A stretch of 64,000 nt of DNA. It comes from Lepidurus packardi (lineage: Eukaryota; Arthropoda; Branchiopoda; Notostraca; Triopsidae). Below the pieces are notes generated by a model. The model searched no databases and was not told the origin of the DNA. It saw only the letters and a program-made list of their open reading frames with translations. The position numbers and the translations under genes were made by a program. Below, one piece after another: positions 48,701 to 61,827 of the stretch (the stretch's first letter is position 1; every line of letters begins with the position of its first letter). Location: positions 1,927,001-1,991,000 of the forward strand of contig JAKZAN010000006.1 in assembly GCA_023053545.1 (NCBI GenBank). The letters run 5' to 3'.

Positions 48701-51700
48701 AGAAAAAAAAGGGGGGAAAAACGTTCACAACGATTACGTTAATTCACTGACTTCAACAACACGCCTGAACTGAATCAACTTGTAGCGAAATAATCTTTCA
48801 TGCAGTTTACGCAAGGGACAAACAACAAAATTAGTACCTGGTTTTCCTGCTCGGTGTAAAGAATCGTACATGCGGCGGTACCATTGATGTTGGTTTTCCT
48901 CCTCGACACCCTAGAGAGACACAGTAAACCTTACTTAAAAGTCCCTGGATAAAAAACAACATAAAAGTTTGACAAAAGTATAGATTGGCTATATTCACCG
49001 TGCGCAAAGCAAGCGGGATTCCCTCTTGGCTGGTTGGTCCAATACCACTAAACTTCTTAGGCGTTAGTTCCACTATTTTGCGTCGCTGCTCGTCTTCGCT
49101 TTCGTATTCTCTCTTGATGGTAAACACTACATCAAAATAATAAGTTAATCGAATTGCTCTTACTCCGAGCGATAGTTACGTTTTTCTTGTGAACTTCGGA
49201 ACTTCTCATTCGCCTCCAAGTACGCGGCTCCTTTAGGCAACTGTCCCTCTAAGGAAAAAGAAAAAGTAATTCTGCGTAAATAAACCACTCAAACACTAAA
49301 TAATACGAAGGGTATTGACCTTTAGCTGGCAATGTCATGTTAAACGGACAAATTTATATAAAAAAGTCAAAAGAGTTAACGAATAACAACGGTGGTAATA
49401 GCCATCAAAATAGCGTATTTCTTAAATTTTTGTAATAGCCGCTTACCAATATTGGCACAAAAACCAGTGTTCATTACGTCACAGACGTATTACTGCCTGG
49501 CTTTTCGCGCTTATTACCATGGTTATTGATACTTGTGTGACGCCAGAAGGCCACGTGATTCAAATATTTATTTTTATTTGTTTAGTAGCTTAATTCATTC
49601 TTGACAGAAATAAATAAAACTAGAAACTTGGTTTTGTGCTCTCATTTTAGACGATGTTATACTTTTGATGACTATACTGCCCTTTAATGTTAGCAAGTAA
49701 TGCAATCACATCAATTACCTCGAGCTTTCTGAAGCAAAGTCACCGTCGCATTTGGTGCACGGGGTAAGTGACTGGTGGGTGTGACAGCCGGCGTAGAAAG
49801 CGTGCTGCTAGACGGAGCTCTGTGACTCCAGGACGACTGCAACGTGAAACTAGAAGCTACTGAAGGTGTTCCAGGCGTAGTCGATGTAGGGCGTGAAGAA
49901 TCTAGGAAGCGCGAAGTTTCACTAGCAGGCGTGGTAGCTGCAGTGGACGTAGCATCTCGAGTGAGCCATTGATAGTTGGATTCTTCTTGGTAGGTCTGAG
50001 ACCCCGAAACAGGCGCAGCTTTCTCCCTCTCCTGTAGAACATGAAATTGACATATATATTGCTTTTTTGAAGGCGAACTGCGTGCCAAACGTTTCACAGC
50101 ACACTCCAAGATAAACCCTTCTGTAAACAGTTCCTAAAATCCTTCATCGCTCACCTGGGAGGGTTGCTTCTTCAGACTATTCGTATCCAAACGAACCGGT
50201 CGGAATTCTTTACGTTCAAGCGAAGGACTTCGGACGGTAGGAGGCGTCCAAATCGGCGTAGCTTCCGCTCTGTCTTTCTCTTCAGCTCTTCCGACTCCAC
50301 TGTTGTTAGTCTTCGTGGAAAATTCGTTCCGGTTTGACGGGGGCTGTGTCTGTCCCGGTGACCACACACCTGTGAAAGCCAAAGAAGACCCATTGTTAGA
50401 AAGAATGTTTAATCAGGTGCATTTTTTTCGCGCGGGATTTTTTGCTAGGTATTCCATGACGCATGCGCAAAGCTTTCTTTCCAGTTTCAGGGTCTGCGTT
50501 TAAGGATGTTTTAACATGGCCATTAAAACGTTTAAAAATACATGCTCGCTGCCATAAGCCTCAGTAAAGGCTTAAGCCATTCCCCATAACACATGTACGG
50601 AGAAGCCGTTCACCATTTATCACGATGGGCTCATCTGTGCCGACACTAACTGTTCAAAAGAACTCCTTTGATCTGCGTTTTAGCCCCACGGTTGGCTAAA
50701 AGAGCTGGAAAAAATTAAAAAATTTAAACAGTGCTAAAATAGTTAGAAGTTGATATTCCTAAACGAAAAAGAAAAGTATGTTTCAACCTAGAGTGGCAAT
50801 AATTTTTTTTTCTCCTCTCAAAGACATAACTTGCAGAGCAGTTTGTGCACCAGATGTTTACGTCACAACAGTCCATTTTAAGCCGTCTTCACGCGTGATC
50901 TTCCTCCTTTTATAATTAACTTGGCTTCAAGTTCTAATTTTAGTTCAGTTTGCTTCGCGCGATCCAACCTTGCCTTAAATTCTCCCAAAACTGTCTCAAG
51001 CCTGTTAGTATAACACGCGGGAAACTAAACTGTTGGTAGAGCTTAAAGTTGTTCACTGTCTCGTCCAATTTCAAAATTGCGAAGCTCCTAGGTTGCTCGT
51101 TTATCAATATTAAGGGCGAACGTTTTACGCTGTAGGGACTTCAGAAATACCTGGCTTAGGTCTTGTCATCGAAAACGCGGAGTTTAATAATCCCTTATTC
51201 GTAACTGCCATCATTATCCACTTTTCGAGCTTGAAAATTCAAAATAAATGCTAGATCACGAATTTGGCGTCACGTCGCTCGGAAGTTCAAACATTAAACC
51301 GAACAGAATTTCACTCATCGGTTCTGGCTCAAGTTCAGTAGCAAAAGTAAATGTAGCAGCTGAAACACTACGTCAACTACAGATCGAAACAGACTTAAGG
51401 TGTACAAGGTCACTTTTGAAACCAGTGCAGTGTCGACGTACTAAATTTTGTGACTCAGCCAGGACACGTTGCTATTCATTCTGTTTCTGTTCGCTTCATG
51501 GGACCAGGACTCGCGCCCGTGCTCGCGTGAGAATGCTGTGGGATGCATTTACACATCTTCACATGCGCGATGGGTGCACTCGGGCAGATGCGACTGATGG
51601 AGCAGTTTCCTATGTCAAGTCAAAACAGCACTGCCACACCGCGTTCTTAGAGCAAAGAAGCCTATCTTGGGAAGTAATGGGGAAGATGTAAGGTCGACGC

Positions 51701-52326
51701 GACTCACAGGATTTGTGTAAACAAACTAACCACAGAAGTTAAAAGCACAAGATTTTTGTCCTCAAAGAAAAAGAAAATGTAAGCAACACCTGTTCATATA
51801 AGGCATTGCAAGATGGAAACCTCAGCGAAGGCCTATGTAAAATTAGCTGGACTAATTTTGGGCTTAAAACTTGAAATCTATTTTTAAACCGGTGAGAAGG
51901 CATGTTTTAAGAGCTTCTTCCGTCGGCTAGATTAAAGATATGGAAGCACTATAACGCTATATTAACGACGAATTAATTACGTTCAAAGCATACCGCCATG
52001 CAAGGGCATTGAGCAAAGCATTTTGCGTTTGGCGAGAGGCGGAACTTTTTAGCATGCGAAAGCGTACCCTGGTAAGACAAAGTTAGGGTCGTGCCCAATG
52101 CAGCTTCAATTTCGTTTAGCAAAGAAGAATCTTGAAGTTGTTGCGCAGAATCGCGCACTGGGCGCCAATCTTCTTGAGTTACGTCTTCCGCAGTACCAGT
52201 ACTGCAAAACGATGTGAGAGCTTCGTGCTCAGGGTCCAAACAGCAATCACTCAGGCTTAGTTCTTGGGTTGTACCGTGCGTAAAACGTAAACCAATATCA
52301 AACTTCCGAATGCTACGTCTACTCAT
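39741..52326 (-). CDS. SORBS: SORBS/CAP (ponsin-vinexin) adaptor, SoHo plus three SH3 domains
   Basis: Exons in transcript order: 52068-52326, 50155-50369, 49719-50031, 49180-49248, 48999-49126, 48838-48910, 48663-48695, 48181-48322, 47920-48007, 47575-47607, 47298-47335, 46992-47170, 41709-46502, 41459-41518, 41134-41344, 40892-41038, 40723-40837, 40495-40606, 40312-40431, 40130-40251, 39961-40061 and 39741-39909. Phases close to about 2506 residues. The SoHo region is [17 protein letters not shown] followed by [16 protein letters not shown]. Conserved pieces [21 protein letters not shown] and [20 protein letters not shown] follow. One 4794-nt exon encodes a Ser/Arg/Pro-rich disordered middle. 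SH3-1 has [14 protein letters not shown] and [22 protein letters not shown]3-2 has [21 protein letters not shown]3-3 has [20 protein letters not shown] and [12 protein letters not shown]. The family links vinculin and signalling proteins to actin at adhesions and muscle attachments. The start at 52326 and the join to 50369 are less certain. Confidence 0.9.
41546..41609 (-). other. Possible alternative SORBS exon (64 nt), phase-incompatible with the giant exon
   Basis: A segment with acceptor CTACAG and donor GTACGG encodes [20 protein letters not shown] and ends in the phase needed by the next exon at 41518. Its start needs phase 0, whereas the giant exon ends in phase 1 at its only good donor. 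Skipping it keeps the frame. It could be the first exon of a short isoform (ATG inside, MLHEFALF), an alternative exon, or non-coding. Confidence 0.4.
47724..47758. repeat. 35-bp palindrome with flanking direct repeats, SORBS intron
   Basis: CCACAGTATAAAGGTTT (47724-47740) and AAACCTCTATACTGTGG (47742-47758) form a 17-bp arm pair with one mismatch and a 1-nt centre. The 9-mer TGGACCTGA occurs on both sides (47716-47724 and 47756-47764), partly overlapping the arms. Confidence 0.8.
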
Positions 52327-52967
52327 TCTAAATAAGTCCATGCACAACCAAACATCCAATACAGGATAAATGTATCTACTGAAAAACTAGCTCAAACACT
52401 TTAGTGATTTAAAAAAACGACAAAAATCATTGACAGGCACATGACTTTTTAATTTAAAAAAAGTGTCAAACTTCCCCTCCTCCCTATTCATCCTTTCCCA
52501 CAAAAAAAAACAGATATTTTTGCCTTAGTGAATTACTCGTGAACATACAAGAGGATGCTGTAATTTATAAAACAGCAGAATTCCTGACTTTTCAGTCCTT
52601 GACAGCCGACTGAAGGGAGTAATGATGAACGAGCAGAAATCTGAGTTTTAAAACCCAAAATCCGCTAGAAATTTCAAAAGCTGGAAGGGAAGTGTGCATG
52701 GTGTCACGGACCATGGACGCTGGGTGTGGGCGTTTCCCCTTTTAGGCTTGGGTTATGTGGGCGCTTCCATGATTCCACACCGGAAAACACGCTTGCCGTA
52801 AAGGTATACTCGCCTAAGCACGAGCTCTTTGGCCTCTGGTATATGGTCTATTTTTGTGTCCCACATCAGCGCGACAGCTTTCCCTCGCGCAAAAAATGGA
52901 GGATTCATACACGCAGCAATTATTCGACGAAGCTCTCTCTTTCTCCGCTCTCGCGCTGGCCAACTGG

Positions 52968-55900
52968 TCAAAAATGCTCCATCGGATGCTCCAGCAGAGA
53001 TATGCGGCGCATACGACATGCCTCGGATATTTCTTCGGTTGTTAAGTCTTCATTGCCGAAATCTTCACACACCATGCGGATTAATGAGGTACATCAGTGC
53101 ACGCTCCATGCAATATTAATATACCGACAAACTCACCGTCTTCATCTTCTGTAGTTGGAGAAAGAAATAAAGCGGAATCTTCTAATAAACGTTTGGGTAA
53201 ACTGCCGCTTGATGGCACTTCCCACGGATGGCCCGTTGACGTTGAGAGTTCTCGCTGTACTTCTTCACGCATAATAGCCTCAAATTCGTCATCGGTTGCC
53301 GTTCCTAACTCATCTCGCCGTTGTTTTAGACGATCGGCAAAGTCGCTACCAAAGGCAAAATCAGCCGAAGTAGGAGGGCGTGGCAAAGGGTGAACGGGTT
53401 TGCTAACTTTGATGACGCCATTTTGTTTCCTATGGGCGCGTTGGGCCAAACGATCCTGATATTCTTGCATCATTGCATAGGATCTCGCTTCTTCTTCCAT
53501 TTCGAGCTCATGGAACGATCTTGGTCGTTGCTTGCTCAAATTTGATGACGTCGTCACTGTGGTTGGCGCTGCCATACCCGCCGCGGAAAATTCCAAGTAA
53601 GAGACTGGCCTTGGACTGGTGGTATTGTTAGCTGCTTTAACTGGACGGGCCATATTAATGTCGTGATTCTGCAGAAAACGTTGGGGCAGATTCGGAGCAA
53701 TAACGTTTCCTGATGCATACGATAGTGTACTGTCACTTCGCCAAGTAAGATATGACTCAGGTTCCAAATTAGCTCGCAACGGGCTAAAATTGCTTTGGTA
53801 GTCTGAAGACTGCACCTCCTCAGTTACTGGGGTATTTGCTAGAGGGCGCACAATACTTTTCCGGGCATGGAGCAGCCAATCAGACAAGAGCGTAGCTTTC
53901 AAGCGTTCTTTTTCCTCAGTAACTTTACCGAAGGTACTTGCGGCGGAATTGCTCCGGAACCCTTCGTAACTCGAGTGTCGCTTCCGATCGTAGTTATTAC
54001 TCGTTTGCATATTAGCACTCGCAGTTCCTGTTATTTTATCCACCGAGGCAGTGCGCACCGGTGGGGAGGGGTAGGATGTTTGTCGGCCCCTTAAAGGGGG
54101 TCGCGGTGGAATACCAATCGTCGGAGGATACGACATGACGTCATGTATATCCTCGCTGTCACTCCATTCGTCTTCCGGTGGCGGAGGCCGTGGAGGCGGC
54201 GGTAGGGTAGATGAGGAATAGGTATTGTAATCAAAATCGTTGCTCACTCTATAATCGTGCCGATATCGATCATCCCAATAATTCTCGGAGCGTAATAGAA
54301 AGCACTAGTTTCGTTTGCCAAGGCTGGTTGCATACTAAAACTTGCGTTGGCAAGTTCGCGTGGGTCGTAGCTGACATTACTGCAGAAATACATGACGTCA
54401 TAAGGGAGCGGAGGCACTGGAGGAGCAACGTAATGCTGCTGATACGCAAACGAGTCGTGGTTGAGTGAATTATTGAGACTTCGAGGATCATTATCAAGCA
54501 AGTAATAACCTTCCGGACTGGTTTCAACGTCATAAAAATATTTGTCCGACACTGACATTTCTTCCGTCTCCCGCCGATGCTCAAGCACGTGTTCTTCGTT
54601 AAGGACACATTCTTGAACCACATCCATGCCCCGCTGGGGATTGGGTAGCGGATATTCTCTCTCGCATATTTGATAATTCGCCATCGTTTTGTTGTCTTTC
54701 TTGTTCCCTTTTGTGCTCCCTGGACCTCGAATTTGAACATCTTTTAGTTCGATTTGGTGTCTTCCGTAACGCGCCCTGATTTTGGTAATCAGCTTGGGTG
54801 GTAAAACGGGTACCAGCTGATAGAGTAGATTTATGTCAACATCTGTCGCGCCGCGTGCGTCAGTGCAGAATAAAAACTCCAGAACCAAATCATCCAACCT
54901 TGGAACTGAGAAAGACCTTGTTCCTGGGTCACTCAAAGTATCCAAATCAGAATTTGACGCCTCTTTAGAACTCCAGTACTGCTTCAACTCGTTGACCAGG
55001 GCGGCGCGAATTGGAGTCCCTACGGTACTGGCAGAAGTATTTATAGGCGCAGGATTGGCTAGAGCCAATAGTTGCTTTTTAGCTAACTGGAAACTGCTCA
55101 GCTTTGAAGACTCATTCTCGCTTTCGGACTCAACTTCAGATCTTGACAGGACTTTACCGCAGCCGTTAGGTAGCAACGGGATGGTAGCGGTTGCTCTCTT
55201 GCGTACCCGAGGCAAAGTCTGACGTGAAAACACCGGGGAGACAGGTGTACTGTGTGTTTGCATAATAACCCCTTCTGCGTTGACATTTCCCTCCACTATT
55301 TCTGTGCCCTGGAAGGAATCCATGGCCGTTAAGTCACCCATGGAGCTGGTAGCGTTCGTCAGCAATCGAGCTGTAGCGGAATTCAGTAGGCTTCGGCAAA
55401 AACTGTGTTTCCGTTCTAGCTCAGTTTCACTTTGGTCCGCAATCGTTTTCGACAAGGGGACAGAAGAAGGCGAAAGTTGGATGAGCTGGATCGTGGGAGA
55501 GCTGGATCGGGTTACAGAATGTGGTGATGGGATCGCATTCAGTGCCGGTCCGATAAGCAAGTTGACCACATTCAGAATACTTAATGGGGATTCAACTAAA
55601 GTGACGAGCGATTTGTTAATGTTGATAGTTTCCGCTCCTGTCAGAAACTTATTTATCTGATCTTGCTCGGTTATCACAGGATCCTCTATTAGGTTTGCTT
55701 GGTTGGTTTTTACAACAATTGGCGTTTCCTTGATGGCATCTGTACTTTTAGTGCTCGCTTCCGATAAGCAATTAGTTACAACGTAACCGCCAAGCCCTTC
55801 CAAGTCGGTTTCCAACTTGGCTTCCTCCTTAGGTTCATTGGGAAATGTAGAATCATCTTCCTGCTCACTGGGATGGCCATCAGGACTCGGCGATTTGACT

Positions 55901-57720
55901 GCCAAGTTGGAAAAAAACATAATTTCTTGTAAAATTGTATCCAGTTCATTAAAACTGGGTTCTGTCGTAGTTTCATCTGCTGTGGGGCTTGAAGGCGAAA
56001 ACTTTTCGTCGACATCTTTGTTCTCGCTATATTTGAGCTCTGGTTCGGGAGAACTTTCTTCCACTTCTGTGGTTTCTTCCCATTCTTCTTGAAAAGGGGA
56101 GGAGTTTAGGTCCGCCACGGTTATGGGAAGGTAAGATTCGTCCACTTCTTCGTTTAGTTCCACTAGATTATCAGTCTCCTCGTCCACTGGGACTTCAATG
56201 GCTTTTGTGTGAATTTCCTCGATTGCGGAGATCATCTTAGCATTACTTTGATTATTGCTGAATTCGGGTTCGTAAATGTTTTCGATGCTTGCGTCAAGTT
56301 CGGAATAGCGTTCGAATATTTCCAGGCTTTCCCAATCGCTTTCGGGGTCGTCGTGAGTTGGAGCTTCTAAGTTGACAGGATCTTCAGTCAAGGTGGGTGT
56401 ATGCACACCAGGAAAACCTTTCCAGTTGAGTGATAATGACTGGGAATTGAGCGTCATTTCCGACAATTCGCTCAATGCCCGCGAACTTCTTTTACTGTCT
56501 GACAACTCGCTGCCTTCTTCGGGAATGACATGCAAAAACCGTCGCAGGAACACGTTCTGAACACTAGTAAACTCGCTCCCTTCGTTTTCCATAACTTCTA
56601 AGACGTACGTGCCCATATCAGCTTCTTCCTCGTCTTCTTCTTCGCCGTCTGCTTTATCCTTACCGGCATTGAATACTTCTTGCGAATCCTCTCGTTCCGC
56701 TAAATCATTCTCCTCACCTTCGGGCGTAGAGTGTCCTAACTGCGATTGATCCATACATTCGTTTTGCCTTTGCTTAAGAAGACCCAGAAATTGCATAAAC
56801 TCCGCTAATTCTTCTATACTGATCCCATGGGTTTGATCCGCAACCTTAGATTCCGAGTTTTCCACAGGCCCAGCATCTTCTAGTTCCGTACCTTTTAAGG
56901 CTATTAGTGGCTCAGGATCGTTAACCAAGTCTAGGGTAGCTATGCTTGTCTCCGCCGTTTCGTGATTAACCAGCTCAAACGAATCTTCAAACGCAGCGTT
57001 CTGTGAAGAATCTAGAGTTGGAGTAGAGAATCCTGAAACTTCGCCATTCCACGATGCATTTTTCGGGCTGAAAGTAGAAGCTCGGCCGGTGTGAAGAATT
57101 TGGTATTCAATATCGTTCAGTATTTCAATAATAGATTCCGCAGCAGGATGCTGAGTCCCTGACGGGTTGAATTCTTGAAATTTGGGTGGTTCATTCTTAG
57201 CTGTAGTGAAGTCGGTCGTGATATCATGAAGACGTAACACATCTTTGGTGGGGAATATATCACAGCATGGTAGTTGAGCATCGTGGTGAAAGTTTTGATT
57301 GGTATACATGCCATCCGACTGATTTTCGATATGGTCTGATGGCAGGGACTCCATTAAGGGTTCGTTCTCGTTGGATTGGAATGTTACAAACTTGGAGCTC
57401 TGGCTTACAATGGCAGATCGCCGCCGCGTCAAGGAAGAAGTGGCAGAGGACAGCATAGAATCTATAAACGATCTTCGAGCTTCCCCATTGGGATCTTGCA
57501 AAGGTAAATACACGTCTTCCGCTGGATCAGACTCTGAAGAATGTTTAGTGCAATCCCAAGAGATGTGGTTACTACTTTTCTTTTTGGAACGGCGAGCAGG
57601 TCGGGGCGGAGTTGTTGGAGATGTAGAGAGAGCTTCTTCTAATGCAATGCTACTATCTGAGCCATTCCCAAGAATAATCGAGAAAAAACAAACTTCGGAA
57701 ATTGTTCCTTTGCTTTTCAA
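52968..57720 (-). CDS. Large low-complexity protein, reading frame interrupted once (5' incomplete)
   Basis: Two long open segments lie end to end on the minus strand: about 1150 codons from 57720 down to the TGA at 54244-54246, then about 390 codons from 54304 down to 53137. They are in different frames and overlap by about 59 nt. The second joins through a 74-nt intron (donor GTGAGT) to a last exon 52968-53062, which ends in ISLLEHPMEHF and TGA. The first part is acidic and Ser/Glu-rich with no recognised domain; its end includes INLLYQLVPVLPPKLITKIR. The second is Pro- and Ser-rich (STLPPPPRPPPPEDEWSDSE), then charged and helical (FADRLKQRRDEL, FEAIMREEVQREL). No in-frame ATG occurs near the left edge of the first part, so an upstream exon is likely. 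I do not recognise the family. It may be its own gene or a long 5' isoform of SORBS; the in-frame stop favours a separate gene. Confidence 0.65.
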
Positions 57721-59650
57721 CTTTTTCTACTTTCTTTCTTTTTTTGAAACATATATTCTTTTCATGCAAAAAAGAACTAATAGTTCCTGTTGCTTCTTCG
57801 CTGAAAATAGAACAAGTGCCCAAACGTTGGCCTTATCAAACCATAACATATGAAAAACTATTTGGCAACGCTCGCTTTTGGCTTCGGATTTTGCATACCG
57901 AGCGTAAACAAATTTCGTTTTATGAAGCACCAACGGGTTAGGCAAACCGTCAGCAGAACCACAAATATTACACTAAATTACGATTTTGCCTCACAGCAAC
58001 GGTGAACAGGAAAAAGAAACTTTGATAGGACCAACTTGACGTTGCTTAGATCTGAGAACTCCATTCGTTCCGCTTAAAGAGACTTTAGCTGAAGGTAAAA
58101 GGCCACAGAAATCGGAAGTCACAACTCACGTACCAAGTTTTTTAAGCCCTTCGTACAAAAAATAAGAGACGAAGGAAAAAAAAATTTAACATGACTACTT
58201 TCATCCCTGCGTGGGTATTATAAAAAAAAGTGCGCAGTCTGGAGCATTAGCAGCCGGACGCCCACTTTTTTCTGCATAACTCTCTACCTTCAGGATAACA
58301 TAAATATGTTAAAAAAAAGGGTAGTTTGACACTCAAACTTGGAGAAAAGAACTACACGCTTCATCACATTATCAGAAAGATTCACCAAGTAAAGTAGTTC
58401 GAGCTAAAAATGTGTACGCCAAGAATGCTTTAGGAACTGACGCACTGTGTTGTAGCGTTAAGCCAAAAGTATGCCAAAATCGCACTTACTTTGTTGCAAA
58501 TCTGTGTTGCAGCCGTGCGAAGAGGTCGACTGGGAGTTTGACTGTTCCGCTGCTGTCGTCGCACCTGCTAAACTCGAGACAATTGACACAATTATTGTCT
58601 AGGCACATTGAAAAACTGTCAATACAGTGATCGTGTGTACACAGAGTACAGGTAAATACAGCAAACGGGCGCAAAAGGAGGAAATAAGGGATGCGTCAAG
58701 CTCAATGACACAGCAAAGACTGGTGCCAAGCTGAGAGCATGTCAACGTTGTCAACTGCACAAACTCTCGCGCCAGAACTACTATTGACAACCGGTTGGGG
58801 TATTGTTTGGTTCCTCCAATTATCACCTACCAAAGCCTTTTTGCGCTTAATGAAGACCGCCCACCGCTAATCCTCCCATCGACCATTTTTTTTAAATGAC
58901 CTGTCTCTTTCCAATGAAAATTACAACTTTGCATGTATCCCCCAGTCCCAACGCACGCCAGCTCGATGGGAAGGGGAAAACAATAGCCTATACGCGGATG
59001 TGTACTGTCAACATAAAAGGGCGGATTCGTTTTTTTTCTCTGTCGGTGTTTAAGTTTGTCTCCTGCACTCTAGCAAACCGCATAACTCAATCACAGCTCA
59101 GTAACCAACAACTAACAGCTCAATACTAACGACGGGAAGTGAAATTACGCTCACCACGACCAAACCCAACGAACACCAAATCCACACACAAAAAAATAAT
59201 TAGGACACCCATATACATAAGAACAAAAGCTATACACTAGGCTAGAAACCATAAACAATCATCAAAAAATGAATCGAAATCCACAGGATTGGCACTAATG
59301 ATCATGAGGCCACTTGGTTCTTACTCACAAAAGATCTGTCAGTTTTGACCGCAATTGCTGTGGAAATCATTTGTTTGCTGCACTTTGATAACCTGAATGT
59401 GAACGCAATTACCCCACCTTCCACGTCAAATTATCTTCCTGAAACTGGAGCAGGTTGTGGTTGAAAACGAAGCAGTCTTTTTATACCTGTGCATATTTAA
59501 AAACAATTTCAATGTCACAAAGTGAATTGCTTAAAGCTCCCGTACGTCAGCGTGTTTCACCCTAGCTACCGCATGGAGGTGTGGGTGTATATGAACGCGA
59601 ATTGCTTGTGCGCATAAAACGGCGTTCATGATTTTATAACCGCAAGGCGG

Positions 59651-59669
59651 AATCGCGAAATTCGCGATT
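59651..59669. repeat. Perfect 9-bp palindrome with 1-nt centre
   Basis: AATCGCGAA, then A, then TTCGCGATT. Three CpGs are locally clustered in an AT-rich surrounding. It could be a dimeric protein-binding site; no gene start is close by. Confidence 0.7.
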
Positions 59670-61699
59670 TAACTTCTTTTCACGTAGGTGAAAAATTATC
59701 ATGTGTTGTTACTGTCAAAAAGTTGTGTAAATCTTCTTACACGTACGCAAGACTGTTTCTGCATTCCCAATGCTACTGTGCCACTGAAAGCTAAGCTATA
59801 CGGGAACTAAATTACACAACTATGTAACTTTGGATTGGACGTTATTTAAACAAGTTAATTAAGACGTCATTTTTTGCTTGCTTCAATCACTAACCTTTCT
59901 AGTAGATTATAACCAGCTGTATAATGAAAAGCTTTCAATTAAAAGATTGGTTACGCCTACGCTGCTATAAAATAAATAAAAAGTATATGATTATGATGGA
60001 TAATATGCCAATCGATATACACCAATTTGAACAATTACACCATAGGACGAAATTTCCGGGGTCCCTGTAATTCTATTATAATTTCAGTACGACATTTGGC
60101 TAGCTACTCAAAAGTTAAGATTTGACGGCCAGTAAGTACGACATGGACGTCAAAAAGCACAAGGCCAGAGCCACTTTTTTGGCAAAGTCTCACATCCAAA
60201 GAGTAGAAAGCAGCTCTTTAAGGAGTTAATTATAACTTCACACGTCCGCAACATTACTACATCGCGCTGGCTATCGGAACGTGCCAAGATACTATACAGC
60301 TAACTTTCATTTACCTGTTGGTATAAGTGGAGCACTATTAGATCGTTGTCGTTTGGACCTTTTCTTGTTTATCTTAGCTTCTGCGGTCTGCTTCCGGAAC
60401 GAATTAAACACACGTAGCATTCTAATTTCACTCAAACTGTGTCTGCATTGTGATGCCTCATGATAGACAAACTGTGAAGCTCAAACCGACAATTGCTACT
60501 AAAAAGTGACACAAGACACTATGGCTTATCTTCTTCACAAACAACGAGTAGCTCATCCTTACTGGTCGTTTAATTACGCTTTCTTGCTTCTCCCCTCCTG
60601 CGTATGCAAGCAACCGTCTCGTCGATCTGCCTTTATGCGTGCTCGCTATAAAAAAGAATCCAAGTAGTCCACCTGGGAGACCGGAAAACAAAGCAAGACT
60701 GCAACAACTGTGACACCTGCACATAGTATAAGTTGGACAGCCTGGTTTAGTAGCTCACTATAGTTATAACCTGTATCTGTACCACCATAACAAGTGGATA
60801 TCTACAAGCATAGCCGAGTTCCGTCCGTTCCGCTGTTGGAGCCAGCAAGAGCAACGGGATATTCAAGGTGACAAGTAAAGGATCGGAAAGGGTGGAGCCA
60901 CTTGTTCCTTCATTTCATTGCAGCAGTGAATCTAATCTTGACACAGTAAGCATGCGTTGGCACCATGCACTAGTCGCACTTGACTGGGAGCCCATGGCTC
61001 GTAGGTTTTCTTTTCTCCCCCAAAATGACAAATATACCTACGAGAGCCCAGGACAAGAGCTAAAATCAAACGAACGTATTGCCCCAAGCTATTCCATACA
61101 AAATCCCCCATGCAAGTTTACGGCTACTTGAGCGCCATCATAAAGAAAAACTTTGCAGAAATGAAGCAGCTTTGTCTGCTACAAAAACTAAAATAAAAAA
61201 TACCGCGTACTTGCACAAATGAATTCCTTTCGACGAGCTATAAGAAATAATAGAGATGGGTTGAATAGGACAAGGACTGTGGGCAATAAAACCGCACACA
61301 AATCAACTTAATTACCCCGATCGCGAAAGGATGAGAAATACAAGGGAAAGCCCCTAGCAAAGGGTGTTAACCAACTTGGTTTCGGTTTTCACATGTCATG
61401 ATTTGGATCCTACACCCTTTCCTCCCCAATAACAACAGTATTACCCCATTCATAGCCCATCGCCATAGAGAGTAGGTTTTTTTAAACTTCGCTTTACTCG
61501 AAATGTTATCCTATATGCAAAATTATGCTCGTCACCCAGCAGCTCTTGATAACTAATTTCCATTTCTACCATCTCGTTAAAAGCGTAGGCTTTCTTAGAT
61601 TCTTTAAGAAGGAACCATTATACTATAGGACAAATTAATTGTCAGCAAAAACCCGGAAAAAAGGAAATGAGACCAGAGACATGCTCATTGTGGTCACGC

Positions 61700-61705
61700 T
61701 TTATT
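61700..61705 (-). terminator. Poly(A) signal AATAAA of the small basic-protein gene
   Basis: AATAAA on the minus strand lies 123 nt past the TAA of the two-exon small gene. This supports that gene being transcribed. Confidence 0.5.
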
Positions 61706-61827
61706 TGAGGTTCCTGGCCTTAACGAACGTATCTTTAGCTTTACAGAGTGCAAGATAATTATATCAAACTTAGTTGTAATTCAATCAAATAAACAACTAC
61801 GACCACTTAAAAGCAACTGAAAAAAAA

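Larger units (their letters stand above)
57721..61827. other. No supported gene
   Basis: This lies upstream of the large minus-strand gene and downstream of the small basic-protein gene. It should contain the promoter and first exon(s) of the large gene, which I could not find. Open frames are short and uninformative. Confidence 0.45.

Noticed and set aside
51248-51691. 147-codon plus-strand open frame inside the first SORBS intron
   Set aside because: No family resemblance, no supporting splice or poly(A) context; the composition looks random.
54290-54400. An intron explaining the frame change near 54.3 kb
   Set aside because: A possible donor (GTAATG) and acceptor (ACTAG) exist, but the phases lead to a stop codon in the third frame, so this does not repair the reading frame.
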